DNA from: Candidatus Multivorans thiocomprendens
GTDB taxonomy: Bacteria; Acidobacteriota; Thermoanaerobaculia; Multivoradales; Multivoraceae
Length of the DNA: 50,505 nt
Direction: 5' to 3'
NCBI GenBank assembly: GCA_027493375.1
Contig: JAPVWO010000176.1
Span: 1 to 50,505 of the forward strand
Under the pieces are notes generated by a model. That model saw only the letters and a program-made list of their open reading frames with translations. It searched no databases and had not been told where the DNA came from. Both the position numbers and the translations under genes were made by a program. Positions 42,981 to 50,505 of this stretch are shown piece after piece (within the stretch, counting starts at the first letter, position 1; each line of letters starts with the position of its first letter).

Positions 42981-44324
42981 ATGCACCAACGGAAGATCTT
43001 CACCGTCGCTCTCGCTTCCATACTCGCCGCCGCCCTGCTCGCCGCGTGCGCGCCCCAGGGCACGGACGGCGCGGGCGCCGCCGGCACCTTCGCCGGCTTG
43101 CCGCGGGTAGCGCCCGAGAGCGCCGGCATGTCGAGCGAACGGCTCGACCGGATCCGCCCGGCCTTCGAGCGCTACGTGACGGACGGCAAGTTGTCCGGCG
43201 TGATCACCGTCGTCGCGCGAGACGGCCAGGTCGTTCACTTCGAGGCCAGCGGCCACCAGGACGTCGAGGCCGGCGAGCCGATGGCCGAGGACACGCTCTT
43301 CCGCATGTACTCGATGACCAAGCCGGTCGCCTCGGCGGCGCTGATGATCCTCTGGGAGGAGGGCCACTTCCTGCTGTCGACGCCCCTGGCCGCGATTCTC
43401 CCCGAGTTCGCCGACACGCAGGTCTACGTCTCGGGCGACGGCGACGACATGGAGACGGAACCGCCGCGGCGGCCGATCGTCATTCGCGACCTGATGACCC
43501 ACACGTCCGGGTTGACGTACACCTTCATCCCCAGCCCGGTGGCCGCCAGCTACGCGGCCGCGGGACTCGAGGGTTCGGCGGACGCCGTTCCCCACGACGA
43601 TCTGGCGCATTACGTTCGGGAGCTGGCGAAGCAGCCGCTACTGGCGCATCCCGGAACCGCCTGGAACTACAGCGTCGGCCTCGAGGTCGCCGGCCGGGTG
43701 GTCGAGGTCGCTTCCGGGCAGACCTTCGGCGAGTTCCTGAAGGAGCGCATCTTCGATCCGCTGGGCATGGTCGACACGGCCTTCCACGTTCCGGACGAGA
43801 AGCTCGATCGTCTCGCCGTGAACTACGCGCCGACGCCGGAGGGCGGCATCGTGGTCATGGACGATCCCGAGACCAGCGCGTACCGCAAGCCGCCCAAGGT
43901 CGAGATGGGCGGCTCCGGCCTGATCGCCACGGCCGGCGACTACCTGCGCTTCGCCCAGATGCTGGCGAACGGCGGCGAAGTCGACGGGGTGCGGATCCTG
44001 GGGACGCAGACGGTGGCCCTGATGATGGACAACCACCTGGGATCGGCCTACGGGCCGTCGCCGATGTCGAGCCTCAACCTCGACATGGGGATGAGCGAGG
44101 GCATGGGCTACGGCCTCGGCGGCTACTCGATCACCGACACCGGACTGACCGGTCTGCCGGCCTCGCCGGGCACCTACGGCTGGGGCGGCGCCGCCTCGAC
44201 CGACTTCCTCGTCGATCCGGAGGAGGACCTCGTCGCGATGGTGCTGACCCAGTTGCTGCCTACCGGCACCTATCCCCTGCGTCCGACGATGGAGGTGCTG
44301 ACCTATCAGGCGATCGTGGAGTAG
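42981..44324 (+). CDS. Serine beta-lactamase-like lipoprotein (class C fold)
   Basis: 447-residue serine hydrolase of the beta-lactamase/penicillin-binding fold (EstB or DD-peptidase-like). The N-terminus is a lipoprotein signal with lipobox LLAAC (Cys about residue 23), so it is lipidated, presumably by Lgt. The catalytic SxxK is SMTK in LFRMYSMTKPVASAALM. The YxN-equivalent region is TAWNYSVGLEVAGRVVE, and the LMTHTSGLTYTF segment is typical. The KTG-like region near the C-terminus is YGWGGAASTDFLVDPEEDLV. Most likely an esterase or peptidase rather than a drug-resistance enzyme. GAGAGAGG precedes the ATG. Confidence 0.85.
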   Translation: MHQRKIFTVALASILAAALLAACAPQGTDGAGAAGTFAGLPRVAPESAGMSSERLDRIRPAFERYVTDGKLSGVITVVARDGQVVHFEASGHQDVEAGEPMAEDTLFRMYSMTKPVASAALMILWEEGHFLLSTPLAAILPEFADTQVYVSGDGDDMETEPPRRPIVIRDLMTHTSGLTYTFIPSPVAASYAAAGLEGSADAVPHDDLAHYVRELAKQPLLAHPGTAWNYSVGLEVAGRVVEVASGQTFGEFLKERIFDPLGMVDTAFHVPDEKLDRLAVNYAPTPEGGIVVMDDPETSAYRKPPKVEMGGSGLIATAGDYLRFAQMLANGGEVDGVRILGTQTVALMMDNHLGSAYGPSPMSSLNLDMGMSEGMGYGLGGYSITDTGLTGLPASPGTYGWGGAASTDFLVDPEEDLVAMVLTQLLPTGTYPLRPTMEVLTYQAIVE

Positions 44325-44338
44325 GCGAGGAGATGAAG

Positions 44339-45199
44339 ATGGGCAAGCTCCGACGAACGTCCCCGCATCGATCGTGGGCGCCGGCAAGGGCCGCGGGCCT
44401 CGGCGCCGCGTCGCTGCTGGTCCTGGCCGGAGCGTCCCTCGGCCAGGAACGCGGCTTCTACGCCGGCTACAGCGCCTCGGCCGAGCAGTTCGACGCCACC
44501 TTCTCGAAGAGCGTCGACAACACGGATCCCGACACCCTGGTGCCCGAACCGAGGCGCGGCATGGTCTTCCACGACACGAGTTCGGCCGACACGGTCGACC
44601 TGGCGGTCGGCTTCCTGGCCGGCTATCGCGCGCCTCTGAGTGACGGCGGCGCCTACCTGAGCACGGAGATCGACGTCACGTTCCACAGCGGCGAGCCGGA
44701 CGGCCAGCTCGCCGGCGTGGGCGTGTCGCCGGAGCGCAAGCAACTGGGCGAAAGCTGGCCGGACACATGGTCCGTCGACAAGAAGCGCAGCTACGGCCTG
44801 ACTCTGCGGCTCGGCTTCCAGCCGGACTCGCTCCAGTCCCGAGGCATGAGCCTCTATCTGCTCGGCGGCGTCCGGCTCTTCAAGTCGCGCTTCAGCGCGA
44901 GCTTCGAGGGGTGCATGACCGCCGAGCCGTGTTCGCCGTCCCAGTACGTCTCGGGGATCGACGGCCGCGATGCGGATCCGCTGGCTGCCACCTGGGGCGT
45001 TGGTCTGGAGAAGCGGTTCGGCAGCGGCGAGTACGCCCGCCGCATCGCGCTGCGCTTCGAGGCGACCTACAGCCGGTACGGTGAAGAATCCTGGGTCGCC
45101 GACTTTCCGGACGTGCGTGTCACCGTGCCTTCGTCCCTGGAGGCGGAGGGGATCGGCGTGACGGTGGGTCTGGTGCGGCTCTTCGGCGCGGCGGAGTAG
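44339..45199 (+). CDS. Outer-membrane beta-barrel protein (OmpA/porin-like fold), uncharacterised
   Basis: 286-residue exported protein. The ATG at 44,339 is chosen because GAGGAG lies six bases upstream; the ATG at 44,333 sits too close to it. A signal peptide (APARAAGLGAASLLVLAGASLG, cleavage near QER) leads into alternating beta strands: GFYAGYSASAEQFDATF, VDLAVGFLAGYRAPL, AYLSTEIDVTFHSG, YGLTLRLGFQPD, MSLYLLGGVRLF, RRIALRFEATYSRYG and IGVTVGLVRLFG. This spacing fits an eight-stranded barrel in the Surface_Ag_2/OMP_b-brl group. No ligand is known. Its end abuts the convergent DISARM cluster by three bases. Confidence 0.75.
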   Translation: MGKLRRTSPHRSWAPARAAGLGAASLLVLAGASLGQERGFYAGYSASAEQFDATFSKSVDNTDPDTLVPEPRRGMVFHDTSSADTVDLAVGFLAGYRAPLSDGGAYLSTEIDVTFHSGEPDGQLAGVGVSPERKQLGESWPDTWSVDKKRSYGLTLRLGFQPDSLQSRGMSLYLLGGVRLFKSRFSASFEGCMTAEPCSPSQYVSGIDGRDADPLAATWGVGLEKRFGSGEYARRIALRFEATYSRYGEESWVADFPDVRVTVPSSLEAEGIGVTVGLVRLFGAAE

Positions 45200-45201
45200 C
45201 C

Positions 45202-45999
45202 TCACTCCATCGGTAAAGGAAGAAGCAGCTTCCGGTCGATCAGCGTTTGGAAGTGTCTGACTACCGTCAAGGCGACGTGGCGGTCACGGTGCAGCAGGCC
45301 CATCTCGATGTTGCGGTCGAGGGCGGCCTCCGTGAAGTTGGCGGAGGTGATGAAGACGACCTCTTCGTCTGCCACGACTCCCTTCGCTTGGAGGACGCCT
45401 TTGGGACCTTCCGTCGCGACCGAGCGCGGGTCGTAGAACACGGCGGGCCGCGAGGTTCCCGGCCATTCTTCCTTCCAGAAGCTATCCGCGAAGCTACGAA
45501 CCAGATGATCTGCGGCGGTAGTGACGCCGCGCCCGCGGTGGATGTTCAGGAGCAGTGTGACGTCGAGGCTGGGCAGCACGTCCGTCCTTTCGGCCAGAAC
45601 CTTGAAGGCACGTTCCCCGTCGAAGAATGCGTACGTAGACGCCCATATCGATCGCGATGCCGCACCGATGACCTCCTCGTAGACACGGCGCGTGTCTCGG
45701 GCGTGAAGGCCGGGAACCTCCGGTCCGGACCACACGAGGTCGGGGCTGGAGAAGCTGTCGGCGAGCTGTTCCAGGCTCCGGAGCCAGGCCGCGGCGGCCC
45801 TTCCGTCGACTCCCAGTTCACGCCAAGCGTCGAGCAGGCTCAGGATTTGCTCCTCCTGGCCTCCGTTCGTCCGAAGTGTGGCGCGCACGGCGGTGGTGGA
45901 GGGGGCCATGCCAAGGAGGCCGGACTCCAGAGCGGCTGCGAGCGTCTGGCGCAGGTGTGCGGGAAGCGCGAGCAGCGACCGGACGGCCTCGTCGTTCAT
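45202..45999 (-). CDS. drmC: DISARM protein DrmC (phospholipase D-like), catalytic His replaced
   Basis: 265-residue PLD-fold protein, the third core gene of a DISARM phage-defence locus. The N-terminal 90 residues are helical. Two PLD-like halves follow: YAFFDGERAFKVLAERTD with LLLNIHRGRG, and VLQAKGVVADEEVVFITSANFTEAALDRNIEMG. In the second HKD motif (HxKx4D) the histidine is Gln204, while Lys206 and Asp211 remain. PLD enzymes need this His, so catalysis is doubtful. DrmC is reported to be less essential than DrmA and DrmB. It begins 12 bases after drmB, same strand. Confidence 0.85.
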   Translation of the reverse strand: MNDEAVRSLLALPAHLRQTLAAALESGLLGMAPSTTAVRATLRTNGGQEEQILSLLDAWRELGVDGRAAAAWLRSLEQLADSFSSPDLVWSGPEVPGLHARDTRRVYEEVIGAASRSIWASTYAFFDGERAFKVLAERTDVLPSLDVTLLLNIHRGRGVTTAADHLVRSFADSFWKEEWPGTSRPAVFYDPRSVATEGPKGVLQAKGVVADEEVVFITSANFTEAALDRNIEMGLLHRDRHVALTVVRHFQTLIDRKLLLPLPME

Positions 46000-46011
46000 C
46001 GCCGGCCCGGG

Positions 46012-47865
46012 TCAATCGACCCGGTCGAAGAAGCCGGCGTTCTCGCCGATGATCGGAACCACGAGGGCGCGGTCGAGGTAGTCGTTCCTCATCTCGCAGG
46101 ACGTCTCCGCCACGAGCGTGCAGCCGTGACACGCGGCGCCGTGCAGCCAGCGCTGCTCCGTGCTCGATTGCGGCACGTGTTGGGCGCACACCGGGTCGTT
46201 CGAGCACAGGGCGGTGATGTGCAGCGCCTGGCGCAGGTGATCGCCCATGCGGCGGGCTTGCTGCACCAGGCCGCCGAGCGTGCCCTCGGCGTCGGCGCTG
46301 GCGGTGTAGAGCAGGAGTCCATAGCGCTTGGCGGCCGCGTCGACGTAGATGCGCTCCCGAATCGAAGCTGCGGGGTAACCGCATCGCAGGGCGAGCGACT
46401 GGATCAACAGGTGGGACAGGGTATGCAGCAGGACATAGGGGCCGCCGGGAAAGGGGCGTTCGCTCTGGCCGCCGGTTCGACGCTCGACCCAACGCTCGTG
46501 GCCTGCCTGCAGCGCTGCGCAGCGTGCCTCTACCTCCGGCCTCCGGCGCCAATCCGAAACGGCCGAGCCGTTCAGCAGTACGAACACGCCCTCCCCCCGG
46601 TTCTCGACCGCGGGGAACCATGACGGTTCAAGCGCCAGATCCGCGCGTTCGACGTCCGTGTCGTACTCGCCGGCGACGTTCGGTGTCTGGGCCTCGAATC
46701 GCGTGAAACCGGCAAGGGCTGACACCTCGCGCAGTCGATGGACCTGCACGACCGCCTCGACGCGGTCCAGGAACGCGGCGCCGCTGTACCGCCACTCGTG
46801 GGCCGGCAGGCGGCGGGCGTGGAACCGGGGGTCCACCGGCACGTCGTCGCCGTAACCCTCGGGGGCCGCAAGCAGAGCGTCGAGTTCCGCGTGCTTCATC
46901 GGCTGTTCTTCCGGGTCGCCCGCCCGCCGGCGCTCAATGGCGGCGACGACTTCGGCGTCGTCGAACCCATGCAGGGCCGCCATGACCTTGGGGATGCCCT
47001 TGAGCAGGGCCAGATTCTCCTCCGTCTTGACGACCTGGAGCGTGTCCCAAAGCTCTCCGACCGCCTGATCGACGACCGATTTCTGCCGTGGCAGGGAGAG
47101 GGCCGTGACCACCTGCGGGAACCAGGCGTTCGTCGCGGTGCGGATCAGCAGGCGGCTCGGCAGGTTGCAGTCCTCGTTCGCGTCACGGCCGAGCCAGGGA
47201 CGGGCGCCGCTGCAGACGCCGAGCGGCCGTTCCTCCAGCGTCTTCGCCTCGTGCATGCCGCGGTGGCTGCCGCAACTGCAACGAACGACGAGATTTGAGA
47301 GGTCGCCGCCGGTGCCAGTCTCTTCGAGCCGAAGTTCGCCCTTGCATTCGGAGTGCCCGCGGTGGACGAAGCGATACCAGTCGATGTCGTCCACATGGCC
47401 CCGTGGGCAGCCCTGGACGAACCGGGTCGCGACCACGGGCTTGCCGTCGAACTTTCGGCGCTCGTCCAGGGCGGTGCGATGCACGAGCCGGCGGGCAGTG
47501 CGGCCCGGGTGGTGACCGGCGTCGGGATCGGCCTCGTTCTGCACCAGGAACCACTCCGGGAAGCGTGGCGACGTGATTCCCGGAGAGTTGTCGCCCGGAC
47601 GGTCCGGTGCCGGGGGCGGAGCGAACAGGCCCGGCGGTGTACCTCCGGTAAGTCCCCGCAGTCGCGCCGCGAGCCTCGGTTCCTCGATCGCTTCGAGTAG
47701 ATGGGGCGGCGGCCACCAGTCGAGTCCACCGACGACCGCCGAGTCCCTGGGCAGGTCGATCAGGGCGCCCGGCCCGTAGGTCGTGATCACTTGGCTCCGG
47801 CGGACGCTGCCTCTGCTGCCGCCTTTGCCAGTCTTGCCAGTCTTGCCGCGTCTGCGACTGGCCAT
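46012..47865 (-). CDS. drmB: DISARM protein DrmB (DUF1998)
   Basis: 617-residue DUF1998 protein. The N-terminus is Lys/Gly/Arg-rich (SRRRGKTGKTGKGGSRGSVRRSQ), followed by the conserved VITTYGPGALIDLPRDSAVVGGLDWW. Zinc-like cysteine pairs occur in FVQGCPRGHVDDIDWY and VRCSCGSHRG, and at the C-terminus in ACHGCTLVAETSCEMRNDYLDRALVVP. FPGGPYVLLHTLSHLLIQSLALRCGYPAASIRERIY is the DUF1998 hallmark. In DISARM it works with the DrmA helicase to block unmodified incoming DNA. ATG 47,865 overlaps the drmA stop (ATGA), so the two are coupled. The gene itself looks intact. Confidence 0.9.
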   Translation of the reverse strand: MASRRRGKTGKTGKGGSRGSVRRSQVITTYGPGALIDLPRDSAVVGGLDWWPPPHLLEAIEEPRLAARLRGLTGGTPPGLFAPPPAPDRPGDNSPGITSPRFPEWFLVQNEADPDAGHHPGRTARRLVHRTALDERRKFDGKPVVATRFVQGCPRGHVDDIDWYRFVHRGHSECKGELRLEETGTGGDLSNLVVRCSCGSHRGMHEAKTLEERPLGVCSGARPWLGRDANEDCNLPSRLLIRTATNAWFPQVVTALSLPRQKSVVDQAVGELWDTLQVVKTEENLALLKGIPKVMAALHGFDDAEVVAAIERRRAGDPEEQPMKHAELDALLAAPEGYGDDVPVDPRFHARRLPAHEWRYSGAAFLDRVEAVVQVHRLREVSALAGFTRFEAQTPNVAGEYDTDVERADLALEPSWFPAVENRGEGVFVLLNGSAVSDWRRRPEVEARCAALQAGHERWVERRTGGQSERPFPGGPYVLLHTLSHLLIQSLALRCGYPAASIRERIYVDAAAKRYGLLLYTASADAEGTLGGLVQQARRMGDHLRQALHITALCSNDPVCAQHVPQSSTEQRWLHGAACHGCTLVAETSCEMRNDYLDRALVVPIIGENAGFFDRVD

Positions 47866-50413
47866 CAGCGCTCTCCGCCGCCGACAGGATCCTGCACGTA
47901 GAGGTGGACCTCGGGTTCGACGTCGCGCAACGAGCGGTTGGCTCGGAACTTCCGATGGTGTTCCGACTCGAACTCTGTGTCCAGCATTTCCCGCAGCAGA
48001 GGCTGGCCGCCCCGGCGCTCGTAGCGTTGGTACTTCACGTCGGTTCCCACTTTGCGGTACTCGTCGACGACGTGCTGCCACGAGTCGAGCAGATCGACCG
48101 TACGATTCCTTACGCTCCGTAGCTTCGCCTCCCGCTCCGCCTCCTCCAGCCGCTGAGCGCGGATCCGGTCGCAGAACGTCTCGACCAGTCGGCGCTCGAT
48201 TCTGTCCCGGGTGTCGGCCAGCCTCGCCACGCCGGCCTCGACGGCGCGGTAGAAGGTCTCGTGGTAGTGGCGAAAGCGCTCGTAGTAGGAACGATCCCGG
48301 GGCTTGTGGACGTTCAGGAGGGTGAGCACCAGCCCCGGCCTGGCATCGTCCCGGCCGACCCGGCTCGTCGCCTGGATGTACTCGGCGTTCGTCTTGGGCT
48401 GGCCCAGGACGACCATGAGTCCGAGGCGCTGAATGTCGAGGCCCACCGAGATCATGTTCGTGGCCAGGGCGCGGTCGACGCGTCCACTCTGATGGAACGG
48501 CAGGCCGAGTTTCTGGCGGGCCTGGGCGACGTCGGCGGTCGAGACGCGTGAGGTCAGCTCCAGCGGTTCGACGTAGGTCCAACGGTCCCGGAAGTACCGT
48601 CGTTCCTGTCCGATTCGCCTTCGGGCGCCGTACCGCCGCAGGGTGTTCTGCACCTCTTCTTCCACGATTCGGCGCGCGCCGCCCAACTCGCGCAGGCTGT
48701 TGAAGTAGGCCAGCACCGTCATGTACGGGTCGGCGGGATTGGCCTCGTTCTCGTTGCCTCCGGCGTCGCGGTACGCCTTCTGGGCTGCCGCCATCAACGG
48801 CAGCAGCACCCGGCGCATCATGACTTTCGCGTTCTTCCCCGGCGACGCGATGCCAAGGTAGAGCCGCGCGGGCTTCTCGCTGGGTGTCTTGACCTGGGCG
48901 AAGAACGAATCCCGGCGGCTGGGTCCGGGCGGCGGGAAGATCTGGGTCAGCGGACGGCCGAAGAGTGCCTGGATCTGGTCCTGCGCATGGCGCGTCGTGG
49001 CCGTTGAGGCGACGATCTTCGGCTTCGCCTCGCGACCGCCGGTGTGACGGACCGAGAGCGCCTCGATCGCTGTTTCATACAGGCCGGTCATCGAACCGAG
49101 CGGGCCGGCGATCAGGTGAAGCTCGTCTTGGACGATCAGATCGGGCCCCGGGAGCGGCGCCGGCACGGCCGCCCGCGGCCCGGCTCGGCCGCGCCGTAGA
49201 AACCCGCAGCGTCGTACCGGTCGGCGCCGCCTAGGAGCGAGCCCGACCGTGCTTCCCACGGCAGGGCAGCGAACTTGTCGACGGTTGAGATCAGGAAGCA
49301 GGGCAGGCGGCGGTAGAGCGGTTCGTCGACGGCGACGATCGGCAGCGGACGGTCGCCGGAGAACTCGCACTCCCAGTCGGCGCACGCCACTCGCAGGTTC
49401 CGCGGTTCGTCGTTGTTCGGCTCCAGAGAGAAGGAGTCGGGAGTGAACTGCTCGCCGCACCACGGGCAGTTCTCGAGCGGGATCGGCGATGGCTGGCGGC
49501 CCGGCTCGCGCTGGTAGCGCGTCGTCTTGGCGCGGGCCGAATCGCTGTTGCCATCGCCCTTGCGGCCGAGGACGTTCGGCGTGGCCGCTTTGCCGGCCCA
49601 GAGCCCAATCTCGAACGGCCATTCGCCGTAGCGTTCGGGATCGTCTGCCCGTTCCAGTTCCAGTGCGCAGACCAGGCCGGCGGCTCTCGCCAACTGGTCC
49701 AGCGTCAGCAGGCGGAGGGTGTAGCGCATGACGACCGAAACGCCGGCGCCGGCTCGGCCGCCGACTTCGGGATGGCGAAGACGCCGCAGCACGATCGCGA
49801 AGGCCGCCAGGCCGAGGTAGGCCTCCGTCTTGCCGCCGCCGGTTGGGAAGAAGAGCAGGTCCACGAACTCGCGGTGCGGCTCTTCCGGGTCGGCGAGCGG
49901 GGCGAGGTTGAGCAGGATGAAGGCGAGTTGGAAGGCGCGCCACTTCGGCCCGCCTTCCGCGAACACGTCCGGGTTTCGCCGCCGGAGCGCCTGGGCGATG
50001 GCTCGGTTGGCCACGCGGAAGGCGTCGAGGGCTTGTTCGTCCCGTTGCAGAGCGGCGACTCCCTGTTCCATCCGGCTGGCGGCGAACTCCGCGCGTCGCA
50101 GGAGCTCCTCGGCGGTCTCGGCGTGTTCGCTGTCGATGCTCGCAAGTTCCGCGCGGCGGCCCTCGATCCACTCGCGGTAGGTGGCTATCAGCGGCTGGAG
50201 CGCCGCCTTCGCTTCGGTGCCACCGGCCAGTGCGCCGAGCCGGTCCATCGAGAGACCGACGCCCGGAGGCTCGAAGGTCTCGGTCTTCTCGACCTCGGCG
50301 CTTGGGATCCAGGCCGTGCGCACCGTGCGACAACTGCCGTCTTCCTCCTGGTCCCACTGGGCCGATACGTTGTGGCCGGTGGCGTAGCGGGGCGCGTCCG
50401 CGTAGTGGAGCTA
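47865..50413 (-). pseudogene. drmA: DISARM helicase DrmA, frameshifted and 5'-truncated
   Basis: About 848 residues of the DISARM SNF2-like helicase in two frames. The upstream part (from 50,410) starts YADAPRYATGHNVSAQWDQ and VRTAWIPSAEVEKTETFEPPG, and has Walker A LFFPTGGGKTEAYLGLAAF and a zinc-like NCPWCGEQF. At 49,179-49,181 a run of three C (GGG on the coding strand) has lost one base relative to the open frame. The downstream part continues with PGPDLIVQDELHLIAGPLGSM (Walker B), VASTATTRHA, ATNMISVGLDIQRLGLM and YIQATSRVGRDDARPG. A stop at 50,411-50,413 and unrelated sequence beyond it cut the 5' end. The gene is unlikely to give full-length protein. Confidence 0.85.
49179..49181 (-). 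other. Site of the drmA one-base deletion
   Basis: The coding strand reads GAGCCGGGCCGC here. One more G would join YGAAEPG to PRAAVPAPLPGPDLIVQDELH in one frame. Before it the frame ends in a stop 15 codons later; after it the DrmA helicase continues. Confidence 0.65.
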
Positions 50414-50505
50414 TGGTCAAATTTCGTGTACGGGCTGTTGATCATCAGGCGGCGTTCCTGGTCTGATCGGCTTTCTCGGTTTGTTCGATGCCGTCAACGA
50501 AACGG
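50414..50505. mobile_element. Possible insertion-sequence end interrupting drmA
   Basis: From about 50,414 the sequence becomes less GC-rich and has no DrmA similarity in any frame. On the reverse strand a frame open to the window edge ends in 19 codons (GIEQTEKADQTRNAA) and two consecutive stops at 50,442-50,447. About 30 bases of non-coding DNA containing TACACGAAATTTGACCATAG then lead to the drmA frame. This is what the 3' end of a transposase gene and the end of an IS look like. No inverted partner or target duplication can be seen, as the element continues outside. Confidence 0.4.

Noticed and set aside
49200..50420. Continuous reverse frame upstream of the downstream drmA part
   Set aside because: Arg/Pro/Gly-rich nonsense; the neighbouring frame carries Walker A and the conserved DrmA sequence.
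50230..50466. Short forward frame spanning the drmA junction
   Set aside because: Antisense to the DrmA N-terminal coding region for most of its length and without family features.

Overview
The window is GC-rich, gene-dense DNA from a Gram-negative bacterium. It carries outer-membrane and lipid A genes (BamA, Skp, LpxD, LpxA), TatA, Lgt, PlsY and a 590-residue protein of the VWFA-related type that is characteristic of Acidobacteriota. Together with the base composition this points to an acidobacterium (Thermoanaerobaculia- or Vicinamibacteria-like), but the assignment is an inference from gene content only.

Layout. Positions 1-9.85 kb: the envelope/lipid A block bamA (5' cut by the window edge), skp, then lpxD-fabZ-lpxA and a GnnA-like Gfo/Idh oxidoreductase. 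The run continues with overlapping starts into mtnP, surE, pcm and apt. A reverse-strand PQQ-propeller gene sits between skp and lpxD. 9.9-12.5 kb: tRNA-Arg(CCU) followed by two decayed, tandem tRNA-like copies, then tatA (reverse), a membrane TPR protein and a short thymidine phosphorylase. 12.5-19.7 kb: a defence island holding a PD-(D/E)XK protein, an EVE-McrB-like ATPase, a frameshifted mcrC, a DNA methylase overlapping a probable type II restriction endonuclease, and an orphan AbrB-type protein. 19.9-27.4 kb: a palindromic element, cinA-plsY-gpsA-guaA (each start overlapping the previous stop), a reverse DHH phosphoesterase, and lgt-thiD. 27.5-38.4 kb: the VWFA protein, a small-membrane-protein pair, a DUF2064 protein, nnrDE, tsaE, a 3-hydroxyacyl-CoA dehydrogenase, phoH, a PgpH-type HD protein and a fused YbeY-Era protein. 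38.4-45.2 kb: glnA behind a likely sigma-54 promoter, a second PQQ-propeller protein, a sialidase-like protein, a serine beta-lactamase-fold lipoprotein and an outer-membrane beta-barrel. 45.2-50.4 kb: a reverse-strand DISARM core (drmA-drmB-drmC).

The DISARM core looks damaged. drmA has a one-base frameshift and its 5' end is lost at a junction with unrelated, IS-like DNA at about 50,413. drmC has lost the histidine of its phospholipase-D HxK motif. mcrC in the other island also has a one-base shift in a G run. Both islands therefore look as if they are decaying, unless the indels are assembly errors.

Other points of note are the YbeY-Era fusion, the 79-bp tandem tRNA remnants, two classes of intergenic palindrome, and TANNNT boxes placed 6-9 bases before several operon-head start codons, which suggests leaderless transcripts.
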